DNA of 36,547 bases from Caryophanales bacterium UBA7476 (GCA_002477275.1 DLOU01000065.1:1-36547); one strand, 5' to 3'. Positions 7,568 to 15,117 are shown, counted from the first letter of the stretch. Translations and numbers: made by a program. Notes: a model not told the origin generated them from the letters alone.

Positions 7568-7598
7568 AAAATCACCCTATTTATATAGTGGTGATTTT
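7568..7598 (-). promoter_or_regulatory. Hairpin covering the yqzL ribosome binding site
   Basis: AAAATCACC and GGTGATTTT pair, extended inward by CTAT/ATAG with one bulge, giving roughly 13 bp. On the minus strand the 3' arm contains the GGTGAT site of yqzL and is not followed by a clean T run, so it may limit translation of yqzL until ribosomes leaving era open it. The plus-strand side is followed by a T run, so it could also stop antisense transcription. Confidence 0.5.
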
Positions 7599-7606
7599 AT
7601 ATTTTT

Positions 7607-8488
7607 TTATTCATCTTCAAGACCTAATTCATTAAAATATTTTTCTTCGTCTCTCCAATTTTTTAATGTTTTAACATGTGTTTCTAAGAATACTTTTTTA
7701 CCTAAGAAGTTTTCCATATCGAATCTTGCTCTAGTTCCTATTTCTTTAAGCATTGATCCTTTTTTACCTATTAATATCTTCTTAAGGTTTTCTCTTTCAA
7801 TTACAATTAGTACTGAAATATTTACTATATCATCATATTCTTCATAACTTTCTGTATAACATGTTACAGTATAAGGTATTTCATCATGTGTTAGTTCTAA
7901 TACTTTTTCACGAACAAATTCTGCCATAATAAATCTAAGTGATACATTTGTAAGTTCATCTTCACTATAAATTTTATCTTGCTCATCTAAGTAATCTTTT
8001 ATTGTATTTAGAAGTTCATCTACATTCTTCTTATTTTTTGCAGATATTGGTATTACTTCTTTAAATGGATATAAATCTTTTGATTTAACTATTACTTTTA
8101 ATATGTCTTCGTGACTCATTCCATCTATTTTATTAATTACTAAAAATACTGGTATATCTAAATCTTTTAATTTATTTAATACTGATTCATCTTTTTTACC
8201 TATTCCTGTTTTTGCATCTATTAAAAATAATACTATATCAACGTCGTTTACACTACTATAGCTTTTTCTATTCATTAAGCTTTCAAGTTTATTAAGTGGT
8301 CTATTAATACCTGGTGTATCTACAAATATTATTTGACTATCATCATCATTGTATATTCCGTTAATTAAGTTTCTTGTTGTTCCAGCTTTATTAGATATAA
8401 TTGCAAGTTTCATATTTAGAATACTATTTAAAAGAGTTGATTTACCAACATTTGGTCTTCCTACAATGCTTACTGATCCTACTTTCAT
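7607..8488 (-). CDS. era: GTPase Era
   Basis: 293-residue essential GTPase that binds 16S rRNA near its 3' end and assists 30S subunit maturation. G1 is GRPNVGKS (10-17), G3 is VDTPGINRP, G4 is NKID, and the G5-like ISAKN occurs at about 150. The C-terminal KH domain includes the variant IGKKGSMLKEIG RNA-binding loop. Length is typical. The start codon overlaps the stop of cdd (TAATG arrangement), so translation is coupled within the ybeY-cdd-era run. Confidence 0.97.
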   Translation of the reverse strand: MKVGSVSIVGRPNVGKSTLLNSILNMKLAIISNKAGTTRNLINGIYNDDDSQIIFVDTPGINRPLNKLESLMNRKSYSSVNDVDIVLFLIDAKTGIGKKDESVLNKLKDLDIPVFLVINKIDGMSHEDILKVIVKSKDLYPFKEVIPISAKNKKNVDELLNTIKDYLDEQDKIYSEDELTNVSLRFIMAEFVREKVLELTHDEIPYTVTCYTESYEEYDDIVNISVLIVIERENLKKILIGKKGSMLKEIGTRARFDMENFLGKKVFLETHVKTLKNWRDEEKYFNELGLEDE

Positions 8489-8886
8489 TATTTAACATCC
8501 TCTTCAGTAAATTCTTCAAATGGATATGGACATAGTTCTTTTATAGTAAATTCTTTTACTTTTCCAGTATTTGAGTAACAGTATACTTTTGCTTCCACTG
8601 GAAATATTTCTGAAAGCATTTGTCTACATACAAAACATGGTGTACCAGGTGTTTCATCTTGAGAAGCTAAAACATGTATTTCTTTAAACTCACCTTTTTT
8701 AACTCCACCTGATATAGCAGAAAATATCGCAGTTCTTTCAGCGCAAGCTCCTGCTCTTGTTGATGCATCTTCTACGTTTGTTCCAATAAACTCTCTTCCA
8801 TCTTTAGTAACAACTATTGCACTAACTGGAAACTTTGTATATGGTGAATAACTATTCTTTCTTATTTCTACTAATTTTTCAAACAT
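8488..8886 (-). CDS. cdd: Cytidine deaminase
   Basis: 132-residue homotetramer-type enzyme that deaminates cytidine and deoxycytidine to uridine in pyrimidine salvage. Zinc site: Cys48 and catalytic Glu50 in GACAERTA, then Cys84 and Cys87 in PGTPCFVCRQML. The substrate-binding start SYSPYTKFPVSAIV is conserved. It sits between ybeY and era as in Bacillus, though dgkA is missing from the usual ybeY-dgkA-cdd order. AGAGAGG ribosome binding site. Confidence 0.97.
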   Translation of the reverse strand: MFEKLVEIRKNSYSPYTKFPVSAIVVTKDGREFIGTNVEDASTRAGACAERTAIFSAISGGVKKGEFKEIHVLASQDETPGTPCFVCRQMLSEIFPVEAKVYCYSNTGKVKEFTIKELCPYPFEEFTEEDVK

Positions 8887-8888
8887 AT

Positions 8889-9344
8889 TTATACCTCTCT
8901 TTTAATACCAAATTCTGATAAAACTTCTTCTTGTTTTCCAAACATTATTTTTTCTTCTTCTGGAGTCATATGATCATATCCAAGTAAATGATAGAAACCA
9001 TGTACTGCTAAGAACGATAATTCTCTTTTAAATGAGTGTCCATATTCTTCTGCTTGAGAGTGAGCTTTATCTAAACTAATATAAATATCTCCAAGCATTC
9101 TATTATCACTTCCATTTATGATACTTTCGTCATCTTCTAGTGCAAAAGTAATAACATCTGTTTCTCTATCAATATTTCTATAATTTTTATTTAATTCATG
9201 TATATAATTATTATCTACAAATATTACACTAAAACTTGTGTTCTCTAGATTTTCTTTCTTCATAGCAAATTCTAATACATCATTAATTAACTTTTCTTCT
9301 TCAACTTTTTCTTCTGTTAAATTATTAAATGTTACTTTATTCAT
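8889..9344 (-). CDS. ybeY: Endoribonuclease YbeY (rRNA maturation factor)
   Basis: 151-residue zinc-dependent single-strand RNase needed for 16S rRNA 3' end processing and ribosome quality control. The metal motif HGFYHLLGYDH near the C-terminus supplies the three histidines, preceded by the conserved TDVITFALE and LGDIYISLDKA. I start at the ATG at 9344, which has GGTAGGTGG just ahead; the frame can be extended to a TTG at 9359, but that leaves no proper spacing. The start overlaps the VanZ gene's final codons. Confidence 0.95.
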   Translation of the reverse strand: MNKVTFNNLTEEKVEEEKLINDVLEFAMKKENLENTSFSVIFVDNNYIHELNKNYRNIDRETDVITFALEDDESIINGSDNRMLGDIYISLDKAHSQAEEYGHSFKRELSFLAVHGFYHLLGYDHMTPEEEKIMFGKQEEVLSEFGIKREV

Positions 9345-9345
9345 T

Positions 9346-9954
9346 TTACCACCTACCAAGCATTGCTACTGCACACAATAGTATTATAATTGAAATTATA
9401 TTTAAAAACCATTCTTTTTGACAGAACGATGGTGCATTATTCTTTAATTTGTATATTAATTTATATATTAAGAATCCTAAATAACCTCCAAGAGTATTTA
9501 AAAGTATATCATCTACATCAAATACTCTTCCTATAGCCATTTGGACACATTCAATTGTTACTGACGCAAGTATTGTTAGAAATACTACTAAAGATGGTTT
9601 ATCATTATTTTTTAATGTATATGAAGAGAATAAACCAAATGGTAAGAATAATAGTAGATTACCAATTATATTCTTGAAGAATAATCTACTTCCTATTCTA
9701 TATCTAAAAATTTCTTTAAATGGAATAAAATTATTACTAGACCAGCTAACAACATCTTGTACTGTTACAACTTGGAACAGCATTAATACATAAATAATCA
9801 TAGTAAGCATAATTATTTCTTTATATACTACCACATGTTCTTTTTTTCTAATAAGGTAACAAACTCTAAGAGAAACTATAATCACCATTGAAACTATTAT
9901 CATTGGCCAGGTTAAATCAATTAAATTATCTAAAGTACTAGTTATTCCCCTCAT
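9346..9954 (-). CDS. VanZ-family membrane protein
   Basis: 202 residues with about five membrane segments. The VanZ signature is clear: FKNIIGNLLLFLPFGLF followed by IECVQMAIGRVFDVDDILLNTLGGYLG. VanZ relatives are integral membrane proteins of unknown mechanism; the founding member gives teicoplanin resistance. The ATG at 9954 has GGGTGA five bases ahead and is preferred over the upstream GTG at 9963. The gene overlaps the end of yqfD by 17 bases and ends two bases ahead of ybeY. Most Firmicutes have phoH, pgpH and then ybeY-dgkA here, so VanZ replaces part of that set. Whether it does a related envelope job is inference. Confidence 0.9.
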   Translation of the reverse strand: MRGITSTLDNLIDLTWPMIIVSMVIIVSLRVCYLIRKKEHVVVYKEIIMLTMIIYVLMLFQVVTVQDVVSWSSNNFIPFKEIFRYRIGSRLFFKNIIGNLLLFLPFGLFSSYTLKNNDKPSLVVFLTILASVTIECVQMAIGRVFDVDDILLNTLGGYLGFLIYKLIYKLKNNAPSFCQKEWFLNIISIIILLCAVAMLGRW

Positions 9955-11101
9955 CTTGTTCACCCTCTTTTATCTCATCACTTATTTCAGAATAATCTGT
10001 TATATCTTCTTTCACTTTGAAGAAGACATCTACTATTATTGTACTATTATTTATAGTCTTTTTCAAAACTTTTTTATATAAAATAGTAGAATCATCATCT
10101 AATTTCTTTAAAAGCCTGTTTTCAGCTATTTTTAGGGCTTCTTTATCAGAGTTGTTTATTGTAAATCTTTTATCTATTATTTTAAGTTTATAACTCTTTT
10201 CTAAAACTAATTTAATTGGTAACAAATTATCATTTAATAAAACTATATCTTCTGTCTCAAATGATTTATTATTTGTTTTAGGGAAATTTAAATTAACTAT
10301 TCTGAGGGATAAACTTCTTTTTACTTTACCTGTTCTTGTTTCTTCATGATAATGAGTCGGAAGTGTTATATTTACGTTATACCAGACTTCTCCATATACT
10401 TTTCCTTCTGCTTTTACTTTTGCCACTTCTTTATCTTTATTCTTTATTGTTCCGCTTATTATAGTTTCGCCTTTTTGAACATAATCATATTTCTTTTTTA
10501 CTATTTCTCCATTTGAAGACTTTATTTCTAATATCATAGCTTCTTTTTTAGAAACAATGTTTCTTTTTGTATTATCTACTTTTTCTTCTTTTATTTTTCT
10601 TTCTTCTACTCGAACTATATATTTAGTTCCAATATTGTCTATCTCCAGCCATTCAATTTTATCTTTTTCCTTTTCTAATATTTTATTTTTTATTTCTTCT
10701 TTCTTTTTATAGTCAATTTTTAAATTATACTTTTTTAGGCCATATTCATTTAAATCTTCAAGTATTAAGTTTCTTATGTCTTCATTTTGATGTACTACTT
10801 CAATTTTTAGAATTAGATTAGATAAAAATACTATTATTAAAATCATTAATGTAAATGACATAATTATGTATTTATATTTATTTTTCAGATATTTTATTTT
10901 TAGTATTCCATATGTGTTCAATATTTTTATTTCATGTAATCCCTTATACTTTAATACTTTCTTATAATCTTCTTCACTTACTGTAATTTTTAATTCTTCT
11001 TTTGTTAATACAATATTATATAAATCAATTTTTCTAGTTATTAAAAATTTTAGGAAGCTTTCTTTATTTTTTCCTTTTATACTTATTCTATACTTATTCA
11101 T
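9938..11101 (-). CDS. yqfD: Sporulation protein YqfD
   Basis: 387-residue protein of the YqfD family, expressed from SigE-dependent genes in the mother cell and needed for full spore formation in Bacillus; its biochemical role is unknown. An N-terminal cytoplasmic region (1-75), one membrane helix at about 78-97 (YIIMSFTLMILIIVFLSNLIL) and a large domain likely in the intermembrane space. The family features IEWLEIDNIGTKYIVRVEER, YVQKGETIISGTI and GKVYGEVWY are present. It overlaps yqfC by eight bases. The C-terminal tail is rich in acidic residues. Confidence 0.92.
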   Translation of the reverse strand: MNKYRISIKGKNKESFLKFLITRKIDLYNIVLTKEELKITVSEEDYKKVLKYKGLHEIKILNTYGILKIKYLKNKYKYIIMSFTLMILIIVFLSNLILKIEVVHQNEDIRNLILEDLNEYGLKKYNLKIDYKKKEEIKNKILEKEKDKIEWLEIDNIGTKYIVRVEERKIKEEKVDNTKRNIVSKKEAMILEIKSSNGEIVKKKYDYVQKGETIISGTIKNKDKEVAKVKAEGKVYGEVWYNVNITLPTHYHEETRTGKVKRSLSLRIVNLNFPKTNNKSFETEDIVLLNDNLLPIKLVLEKSYKLKIIDKRFTINNSDKEALKIAENRLLKKLDDDSTILYKKVLKKTINNSTIIVDVFFKVKEDITDYSEISDEIKEGEQDEGNN

Positions 11102-11327
11102 AGAACTCTACTTTCTCTATTACTCCTGTTATTAATATTTCATTTTCTATTATTTTATTTAATTTTAAATTTTTTCCTAAAACTTTTATTTTTTTTCTTT
11201 CTTTCGTAAGAATTATTTCTTTTTCATTCATATCTCTTAATTTATCATAATTAATTACATTAACTCTATCTTCTAAGATAGTTATTTTCAGTTCTTTACT
11301 ATCAATAAATTCTCTTAAGTTAACCAT
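11094..11327 (-). CDS. yqfC: Sporulation protein YqfC
   Basis: 77-residue small protein preceding yqfD, as in spore formers in general. Recognisable stretches are LKITILEDRVNVINYDKL, KIKVLGKNLKL and the ending ITGVIEKVEFYE, which match the compact beta-rich YqfC/YabP-like pattern. YabP-type proteins contribute to spore coat assembly. Length is slightly shorter than the Bacillus protein (93). It follows yqeY after a terminator at 11352-11378, so it probably has its own mother-cell promoter, which I could not pick out with confidence. Confidence 0.88.
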   Translation of the reverse strand: MVNLREFIDSKELKITILEDRVNVINYDKLRDMNEKEIILTKERKKIKVLGKNLKLNKIIENEILITGVIEKVEFYE

Positions 11328-11351
11328 GTAGTAATCACCAATTAATTATAT

Positions 11352-11378
11352 GAAAAAAGATGACTTTTTAGTCATCTT
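11352..11378 (-). terminator. Terminator after yqeY
   Basis: On the minus strand AAGATGAC and GTCATCTT pair around a 6-base loop and are followed by TTTTC. It separates the rpsU-yqeY transcript from the sporulation genes yqfC-yqfD. Confidence 0.82.
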
Positions 11379-11387
11379 GTATAATTA

Positions 11388-11825
11388 TTAACTTAATTTA
11401 GCTTTAATCTTTGCACTAACTAAAGACATGTCAAATCTACCTTTTACCTTAGGAGTAACAATTCCCATTACTTTTCCCATGTCTTTCATAGTTTCTGCTT
11501 TTACTTCACTAATTGCTTCTTCTACTATTTTATCTACTTCTTCTTCACTTAATTGTTCAGGTAAGTATTTCTTTAAAACTTCTACTTCATTTTGTGTTTT
11601 TTCAACAAGATCTTGTCTTCCACCTTTTTCAAATTCTTTAATAGATTCGTTTCTAGTTTTAATTTCTTTAGCAACTACTTCTATTAATAATTCATCATTA
11701 ACTTCTCTTTTTTTATCAATTCTTTCTTTATCTAGGCTTCCTTTTGCCATTCTTAAAACTGATAAAGTTTCTTTATCTCCACTTTTCATAGCTTCTTTTA
11801 TATCATTCATAAATTTTTCTACCAT
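11388..11825 (-). CDS. yqeY: GatB/YqeY domain protein
   Basis: 145 residues, helical, matching the stand-alone YqeY family that resembles the tRNA-binding tail domain of GatB. Typical features are MNDIKEAMKSGDKETLSVLRMAKGSL near the start, the ELIEVVAKEIKTRNESI stretch, KKYLPEQLSEEEV and the final GKVMGIVTPKVKGRFDMSLVSAKIK. The function is undefined; a tRNA link is inferred from homology. The ATG at 11825 is chosen because GGAG lies ten bases ahead; a GTG at 11834 is too close to it. It follows rpsU, the standard order. Confidence 0.93.
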   Translation of the reverse strand: MVEKFMNDIKEAMKSGDKETLSVLRMAKGSLDKERIDKKREVNDELLIEVVAKEIKTRNESIKEFEKGGRQDLVEKTQNEVEVLKKYLPEQLSEEEVDKIVEEAISEVKAETMKDMGKVMGIVTPKVKGRFDMSLVSAKIKAKLS

Positions 11826-11873
11826 TTTAATCACGCTCCTATTTCATTATACATTATTTTTAAGAAAAGAAAA

Positions 11874-11891
11874 AGAGATTAATTAATCTCT
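11874..11891 (-). terminator. Terminator-like palindrome at the end of rpsU
   Basis: The palindrome AGAGATTAATTAATCTCT contains the rpsU stop codon and is followed on the minus strand by TTTTCTTTTC. It forms a 7-bp stem with a 4-base loop. It may attenuate between rpsU and yqeY. Confidence 0.6.
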
Positions 11892-12083
11892 ATCTCTGTT
11901 TGCTTTATTTCTTTTTCTAGAATTTTTGATTCCTTCTTTTTTAGCAGCACGTCTACGAACTCCTGGTTTATCATAACATTCTCTTTTTTTGCATTCAGAA
12001 GGGACACCGTCTCTCGCTACCTTTTGTTTGAATTTTCTTAGAGCCATATCTAAGTTACCATTCTTAACAGTTACTTGCGTCAT
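11883..12083 (-). CDS. rpsU: 30S ribosomal protein S21
   Basis: 66-residue basic ribosomal protein. The start TQVTVKNGNLDMALRKFKQKV and the middle RECYDKPGVRRRAAKKEG are typical of S21; the arginine/lysine-rich tail contacts 16S rRNA near the platform and the anti-Shine-Dalgarno region. It has a GGGAGGG ribosome binding site and a near-consensus promoter at 12120-12148, and leads the rpsU-yqeY unit. Confidence 0.97.
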   Translation of the reverse strand: MTQVTVKNGNLDMALRKFKQKVARDGVPSECKKRECYDKPGVRRRAAKKEGIKNSRKRNKANRDRD

Positions 12084-12119
12084 TCAAATTCCCTCCCTTC
12101 ATTTCCATAACTACTCACA

Positions 12120-12148
12120 ATTATAGCAAAATTATGTAGTATTTTCAA
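12120..12148 (-). promoter_or_regulatory. Sigma-A type promoter of rpsU
   Basis: On the minus strand TTGAAA (12143-12148), 17 bases, TATAAT (12120-12125), about 36 bases ahead of the start codon. Confidence 0.85.
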
Positions 12149-12233
12149 CAAAATTTGCAATTTTTTTAGTTTTTTTTACAAATTTAGTGCTCTTTTTGCT
12201 AATTTATAGTAATTATATTCAAAATAAAGAGTT

Positions 12234-12407
12234 TTATTCTAATGGACATAAACTATCTTCTTTTACTCTTCTTAATCCTGATCCAACTCCTTCACCTACT
12301 TCATAAAGTACTTTAAGTATATTTGTTACTGCATTAATAATAGTTGATGTTATTGTACTTGTTCCTCCAGTTAATTTTTCTAATTCTTCATTATTTATTT
12401 TATTCAT
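12234..12407 (-). CDS. Double-glycine-leader precursor peptide 2 (putative bacteriocin)
   Basis: 57-residue peptide. The leader MNKINNEELEKLTGG fits the double-glycine consensus (acidic-E-L-x-K-L/I-x-G-G), with cleavage expected after Gly15 by the C39 protease encoded upstream. The mature 42 residues begin TSTITSTIINAV, contain the glycine-rich VGEGVGSGL with GxxxG motifs (38-42 and 40-44), a basic RRVKE patch and one cysteine at 54 near the end (LCPLE). Net charge of the mature part is about -1. It overlaps the end of precursor 1 by eight bases and has AAGG upstream of ATG. It is the last gene of the cassette. I do not recognise the core sequence. Confidence 0.82.
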   Translation of the reverse strand: MNKINNEELEKLTGGTSTITSTIINAVTNILKVLYEVGEGVGSGLRRVKEDSLCPLE

Positions 12408-12555
12408 TACAACCTTCTGGATTTGTGTATCCTTTAAAAATTCCTGCCGCTATAACTGAAATAGTTGTAAAAGCAAGTAGAATTGTTCCTACTACTCCAA
12501 CTGAAGCACTTCCACCATCTATTTTATCTAATTCTAATTCATCTATTTTTTTCAT
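12400..12555 (-). CDS. Double-glycine-leader precursor peptide 1 (putative bacteriocin)
   Basis: 51-residue peptide. The leader MKKIDELELDKIDGG ends in GG after an E-L-x-L-x-K-I pattern, as for C39-processed class II bacteriocins. The predicted mature part is 36 residues: a small-residue start SASVGVVG, a hydrophobic membrane-seeking helix (TILLAFTTISVIAAGIF), a GxxxG motif at 38-42 (GIFKG) and one cysteine at 49 near the end. The mature peptide is slightly anionic. The start codon is one base after the stop of the accessory gene, with GGGAGGAG just ahead, so it is firmly part of the operon. No family match is apparent to me. Confidence 0.85.
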   Translation of the reverse strand: MKKIDELELDKIDGGSASVGVVGTILLAFTTISVIAAGIFKGYTNPEGCNE

Positions 12556-12556
12556 A

Positions 12557-12928
12557 CTACTCCTCCCAACATTCTAAAAATATTTTAAAAAAACTTTTTT
12601 TTCCATTATATATACTTATGTTTACTTCTTTATCCGCTTTCTTTATATTGCACTTTATTATAACTTTATTATAATCTTTATAATACTTTTTAAATTCATC
12701 AATAATTTCTATTTTTGTCTTAGTATTATTTATGTATATGTATGGATTTTTCTTTAATCTTTTTAAAGAATTATTATCTACAAATATAGAATATGTCCTT
12801 CCATTTATTAGTTCACCTTTTGCCACTTTAAAATCTGGAATACTTTTATTTAAAATGTTTATTAATAAAACCAGTCCAACTATTATAAAAATAAAATTTT
12901 GTATATATTTTTTTTCATATTTCTTCAC
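12557..12928 (-). CDS. Small membrane-anchored accessory or immunity protein of the bacteriocin cassette
   Basis: 123 residues with one N-terminal membrane helix at about 11-26 (NFIFIIVGLVLLINIL) and an outside-facing domain of about 90 residues rich in Lys, Ile, Tyr and Asn and probably beta-strand forming (GRTYSIFVDNN, KVIIKCNIKK, EVNISIYNGKK). The start lies 14 bases inside the exporter gene. The position and topology resemble a much shortened HlyD-type accessory protein (bacteriocin exporters usually have one of 400+ residues), but an immunity protein is equally possible since no other candidate exists in the operon. I cannot assign it to a family. Confidence 0.6.
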   Translation of the reverse strand: MKKYEKKYIQNFIFIIVGLVLLINILNKSIPDFKVAKGELINGRTYSIFVDNNSLKRLKKNPYIYINNTKTKIEIIDEFKKYYKDYNKVIIKCNIKKADKEVNISIYNGKKSFFKIFLECWEE

Positions 12929-14987
12929 AAATTTTACCTTCCTTTAAATAAATCGATTTTGTATATAAATCTTTATTTGTAAATCTATGACTTATAACTA
13001 TTATTGTTTTACTTTTTAAATATTTAAATATATTTTGAAGTATTATTCTTTCACTTGTTTCATCTATTTGACTTAATGCTTCATCAAATATAAAAATATC
13101 ACTATCATTTAAAATAGTACGTCCTAAAATAATCTTTTGTCTTTCTCCTCCACTAAGACTAAAGATATCTTTATTAATACTATTTATCTTACTATCTTTT
13201 TCTTCTAAAATTTTATCTGTTAATGTTATTTTTGTTATTTTTTCAAACTTCTCATAACTTATATCTCTATCCAATAAAATATTATTTTTGATAGTATCTT
13301 TGAATAGTTTTTCATCTTGGCTTATATAAGATATTCTTTTTCTTAAAACTTCTAGATGATGGTGATTAATATCAATGTTATTTATTGTAATCATCCCGTA
13401 GTCTATTTCTATATATCTTAATAACATTTTCATTAAAGTACTTTTTCCAATACCACTTGCTCCAAAGAAAAATATCTTTTCACCTCTTTTAATATTTAAA
13501 TTTAAGTTATCAAATAATTTGGTGCTGCTATAGGAATAAGTTAGATTATTAAACTTTATATTTCCTAATAGTTTTTTATCTTTGAAGTAATCAATACAGC
13601 TAAAATTTTCTTCTTTAATCATAAATAAATCATCTATTCTTTTTTGTGAAATCTTAAATTTATATAAGTCCTTAAATAAAGATAGAATTCTAGTATATGA
13701 ATCTAAAAAATATTTAATTATATTTTGAAGTATTATTATCATACCTATACTTGTTTTATTATCAATTACTCTATTTGAGAGCAGTAGGAAAAATATGATA
13801 TAAAACAAATCTAAAGTACTATTTTTTAATAACTTATTGATAAGAGTTAAATTAGATATTTTATATAGACTCTTTATTAATCTATCATATATTTTATTAA
13901 ATTTTATAATTATTTTATTTTCTATATGTAAATTTTTAATAGTATTACTTTTTTCTAATGTTTCAATAAAATGAGTATTTAATTCATCATTTCTTACTTT
14001 ATAACTATTAATTCTTTCTTTTATTAGAATATTATTTATATATTCAATTACAAATAGAATAATATTAAGCGAAAGTGTAATGTAAAATATTTTAATATTT
14101 GTTTTAAATAGAAATACTAAAAAGAAAATAATTACAACAAAATCTGTTATTAAATTTATTGATATATTTGTTAAGAAATCTTTAATTACATTTAAATCCT
14201 CCATTCTTGATATAATTTCTCCTGTTGTTCTATTTTTATAATAAACATAAGGAAGAAAGATAAGTTTTTTATAGTACTTTTTGGTAATATAAGAATCAAA
14301 TAATAGACTAAATTTTATACTTGTTTTATCTCTTAGAAAATCACTTATATTTTTTAAAACAAATATATAAATCATTAATTCTGTAATAACTATAATATTA
14401 TTTTTTATATAATAATTAATCCCATTATTGATAATAAAAGTGAAATGAAAACTACTTATTATAGAAAGGATGAAACTGAATAATGAAAGTATTACTATAT
14501 GAACAATTAGGATAAAATTATTTGAGGAAAAGTTTTTTATACTTTTACTTACTATTTTTGAAGTATTATATATTGGTAGTTTTCTATTAGGCTTTAAATA
14601 AATATAATTATTACTAGTTATTAAATTAAATTCACTAAATGAAAATTTTCTTTTTCCTTTATCTGGATCCATTGCTATTATTTTTTTATGGGTATAATCT
14701 ATTTTGTAAATCACTATGAAATGTTTTAGGTTTTTATTTATTATTACATGGGCAATTATAGGTAAGGTTTCATCTTTTAAATCATCAATAGTACCTTTTA
14801 ATCCATATGAGTCAAATCCAATTTCCTTAGCATATTCAACTAATTTGTATGCTGTTACTCCATTTTTTGTCGTATTAGTCTTTTCTCTTAAATATTCGAC
14901 TGGTATATTACCACCATAGTATCTAATAATTGATAGTAAACAAGAAATTCCACAATCCATATATCCATCTTGTTTAACTATTTCCAC
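12915..14987 (-). CDS. Peptidase-containing ABC transporter (C39 protease, bacteriocin type)
   Basis: 690-residue exporter that cleaves double-glycine leaders and pumps out the mature peptide. Residues 1-135 form a C39 protease: Gln6, Cys12 in MDCGISC, His89 in KHFIVIY and Asp107 in MDPDK, so the triad and oxyanion residue are intact. About 155-440 is the six-helix membrane domain, including YYKNRTTGEIISRM. The ATPase domain has Walker A GASGIGKS (509-516), Q-loop ISYISQD, signature LSGGERQ (611-617), Walker B IFIFDE and His667. Translation starts at GTG, with GGAGG eight bases ahead. It is the first gene of the operon that ends with two precursor peptides. Confidence 0.96.
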   Translation of the reverse strand: MEIVKQDGYMDCGISCLLSIIRYYGGNIPVEYLREKTNTTKNGVTAYKLVEYAKEIGFDSYGLKGTIDDLKDETLPIIAHVIINKNLKHFIVIYKIDYTHKKIIAMDPDKGKRKFSFSEFNLITSNNYIYLKPNRKLPIYNTSKIVSKSIKNFSSNNFILIVHIVILSLFSFILSIISSFHFTFIINNGINYYIKNNIIVITELMIYIFVLKNISDFLRDKTSIKFSLLFDSYITKKYYKKLIFLPYVYYKNRTTGEIISRMEDLNVIKDFLTNISINLITDFVVIIFFLVFLFKTNIKIFYITLSLNIILFVIEYINNILIKERINSYKVRNDELNTHFIETLEKSNTIKNLHIENKIIIKFNKIYDRLIKSLYKISNLTLINKLLKNSTLDLFYIIFFLLLSNRVIDNKTSIGMIIILQNIIKYFLDSYTRILSLFKDLYKFKISQKRIDDLFMIKEENFSCIDYFKDKKLLGNIKFNNLTYSYSSTKLFDNLNLNIKRGEKIFFFGASGIGKSTLMKMLLRYIEIDYGMITINNIDINHHHLEVLRKRISYISQDEKLFKDTIKNNILLDRDISYEKFEKITKITLTDKILEEKDSKINSINKDIFSLSGGERQKIILGRTILNDSDIFIFDEALSQIDETSERIILQNIFKYLKSKTIIVISHRFTNKDLYTKSIYLKEGKICEEI

Positions 14988-15073
14988 ATCTCTTACCTCC
15001 TCATATGTATTATTATGAGTTTTTTTACTTTTTACCTAAAAATTTAAAAAAATTAATTTTTTTGTTATTATAC

Positions 15074-15102
15074 TTGCAAAAAAGAAGTTTTTGTTGTATA
15101 CT
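15074..15102 (+). promoter_or_regulatory. Sigma-A type promoter of tRNA-Arg
   Basis: TTGCAA (15074-15079), 17 bases, TATACT (15097-15102), 15 bases before the tRNA. The opposite strand of the same region holds TATAAT-like DNA that may start the exporter operon, but no good -35 box goes with it. Confidence 0.8.
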
Positions 15103-15117
15103 TAAGAAGTCTTAGTT

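Noticed and set aside
12149..12233. Terminator after precursor peptide 2
   Set aside because: Only weak AT-only pairings without a clean T run were found, so transcription may read on into rpsU.
12344..12674. Plus-strand open frames opposite the bacteriocin precursors and accessory gene
   Set aside because: They are hydrophobic low-complexity translations of antisense DNA without ribosome binding sites, while the minus-strand mini-genes have good sites, GG leaders and operon overlaps.
14988..15073. A good promoter for the bacteriocin exporter operon on the minus strand
   Set aside because: A TATAAT at about 15067-15072 has no -35 box at a proper distance; the same bases serve the tRNA-Arg promoter on the plus strand. 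I could not support a call.
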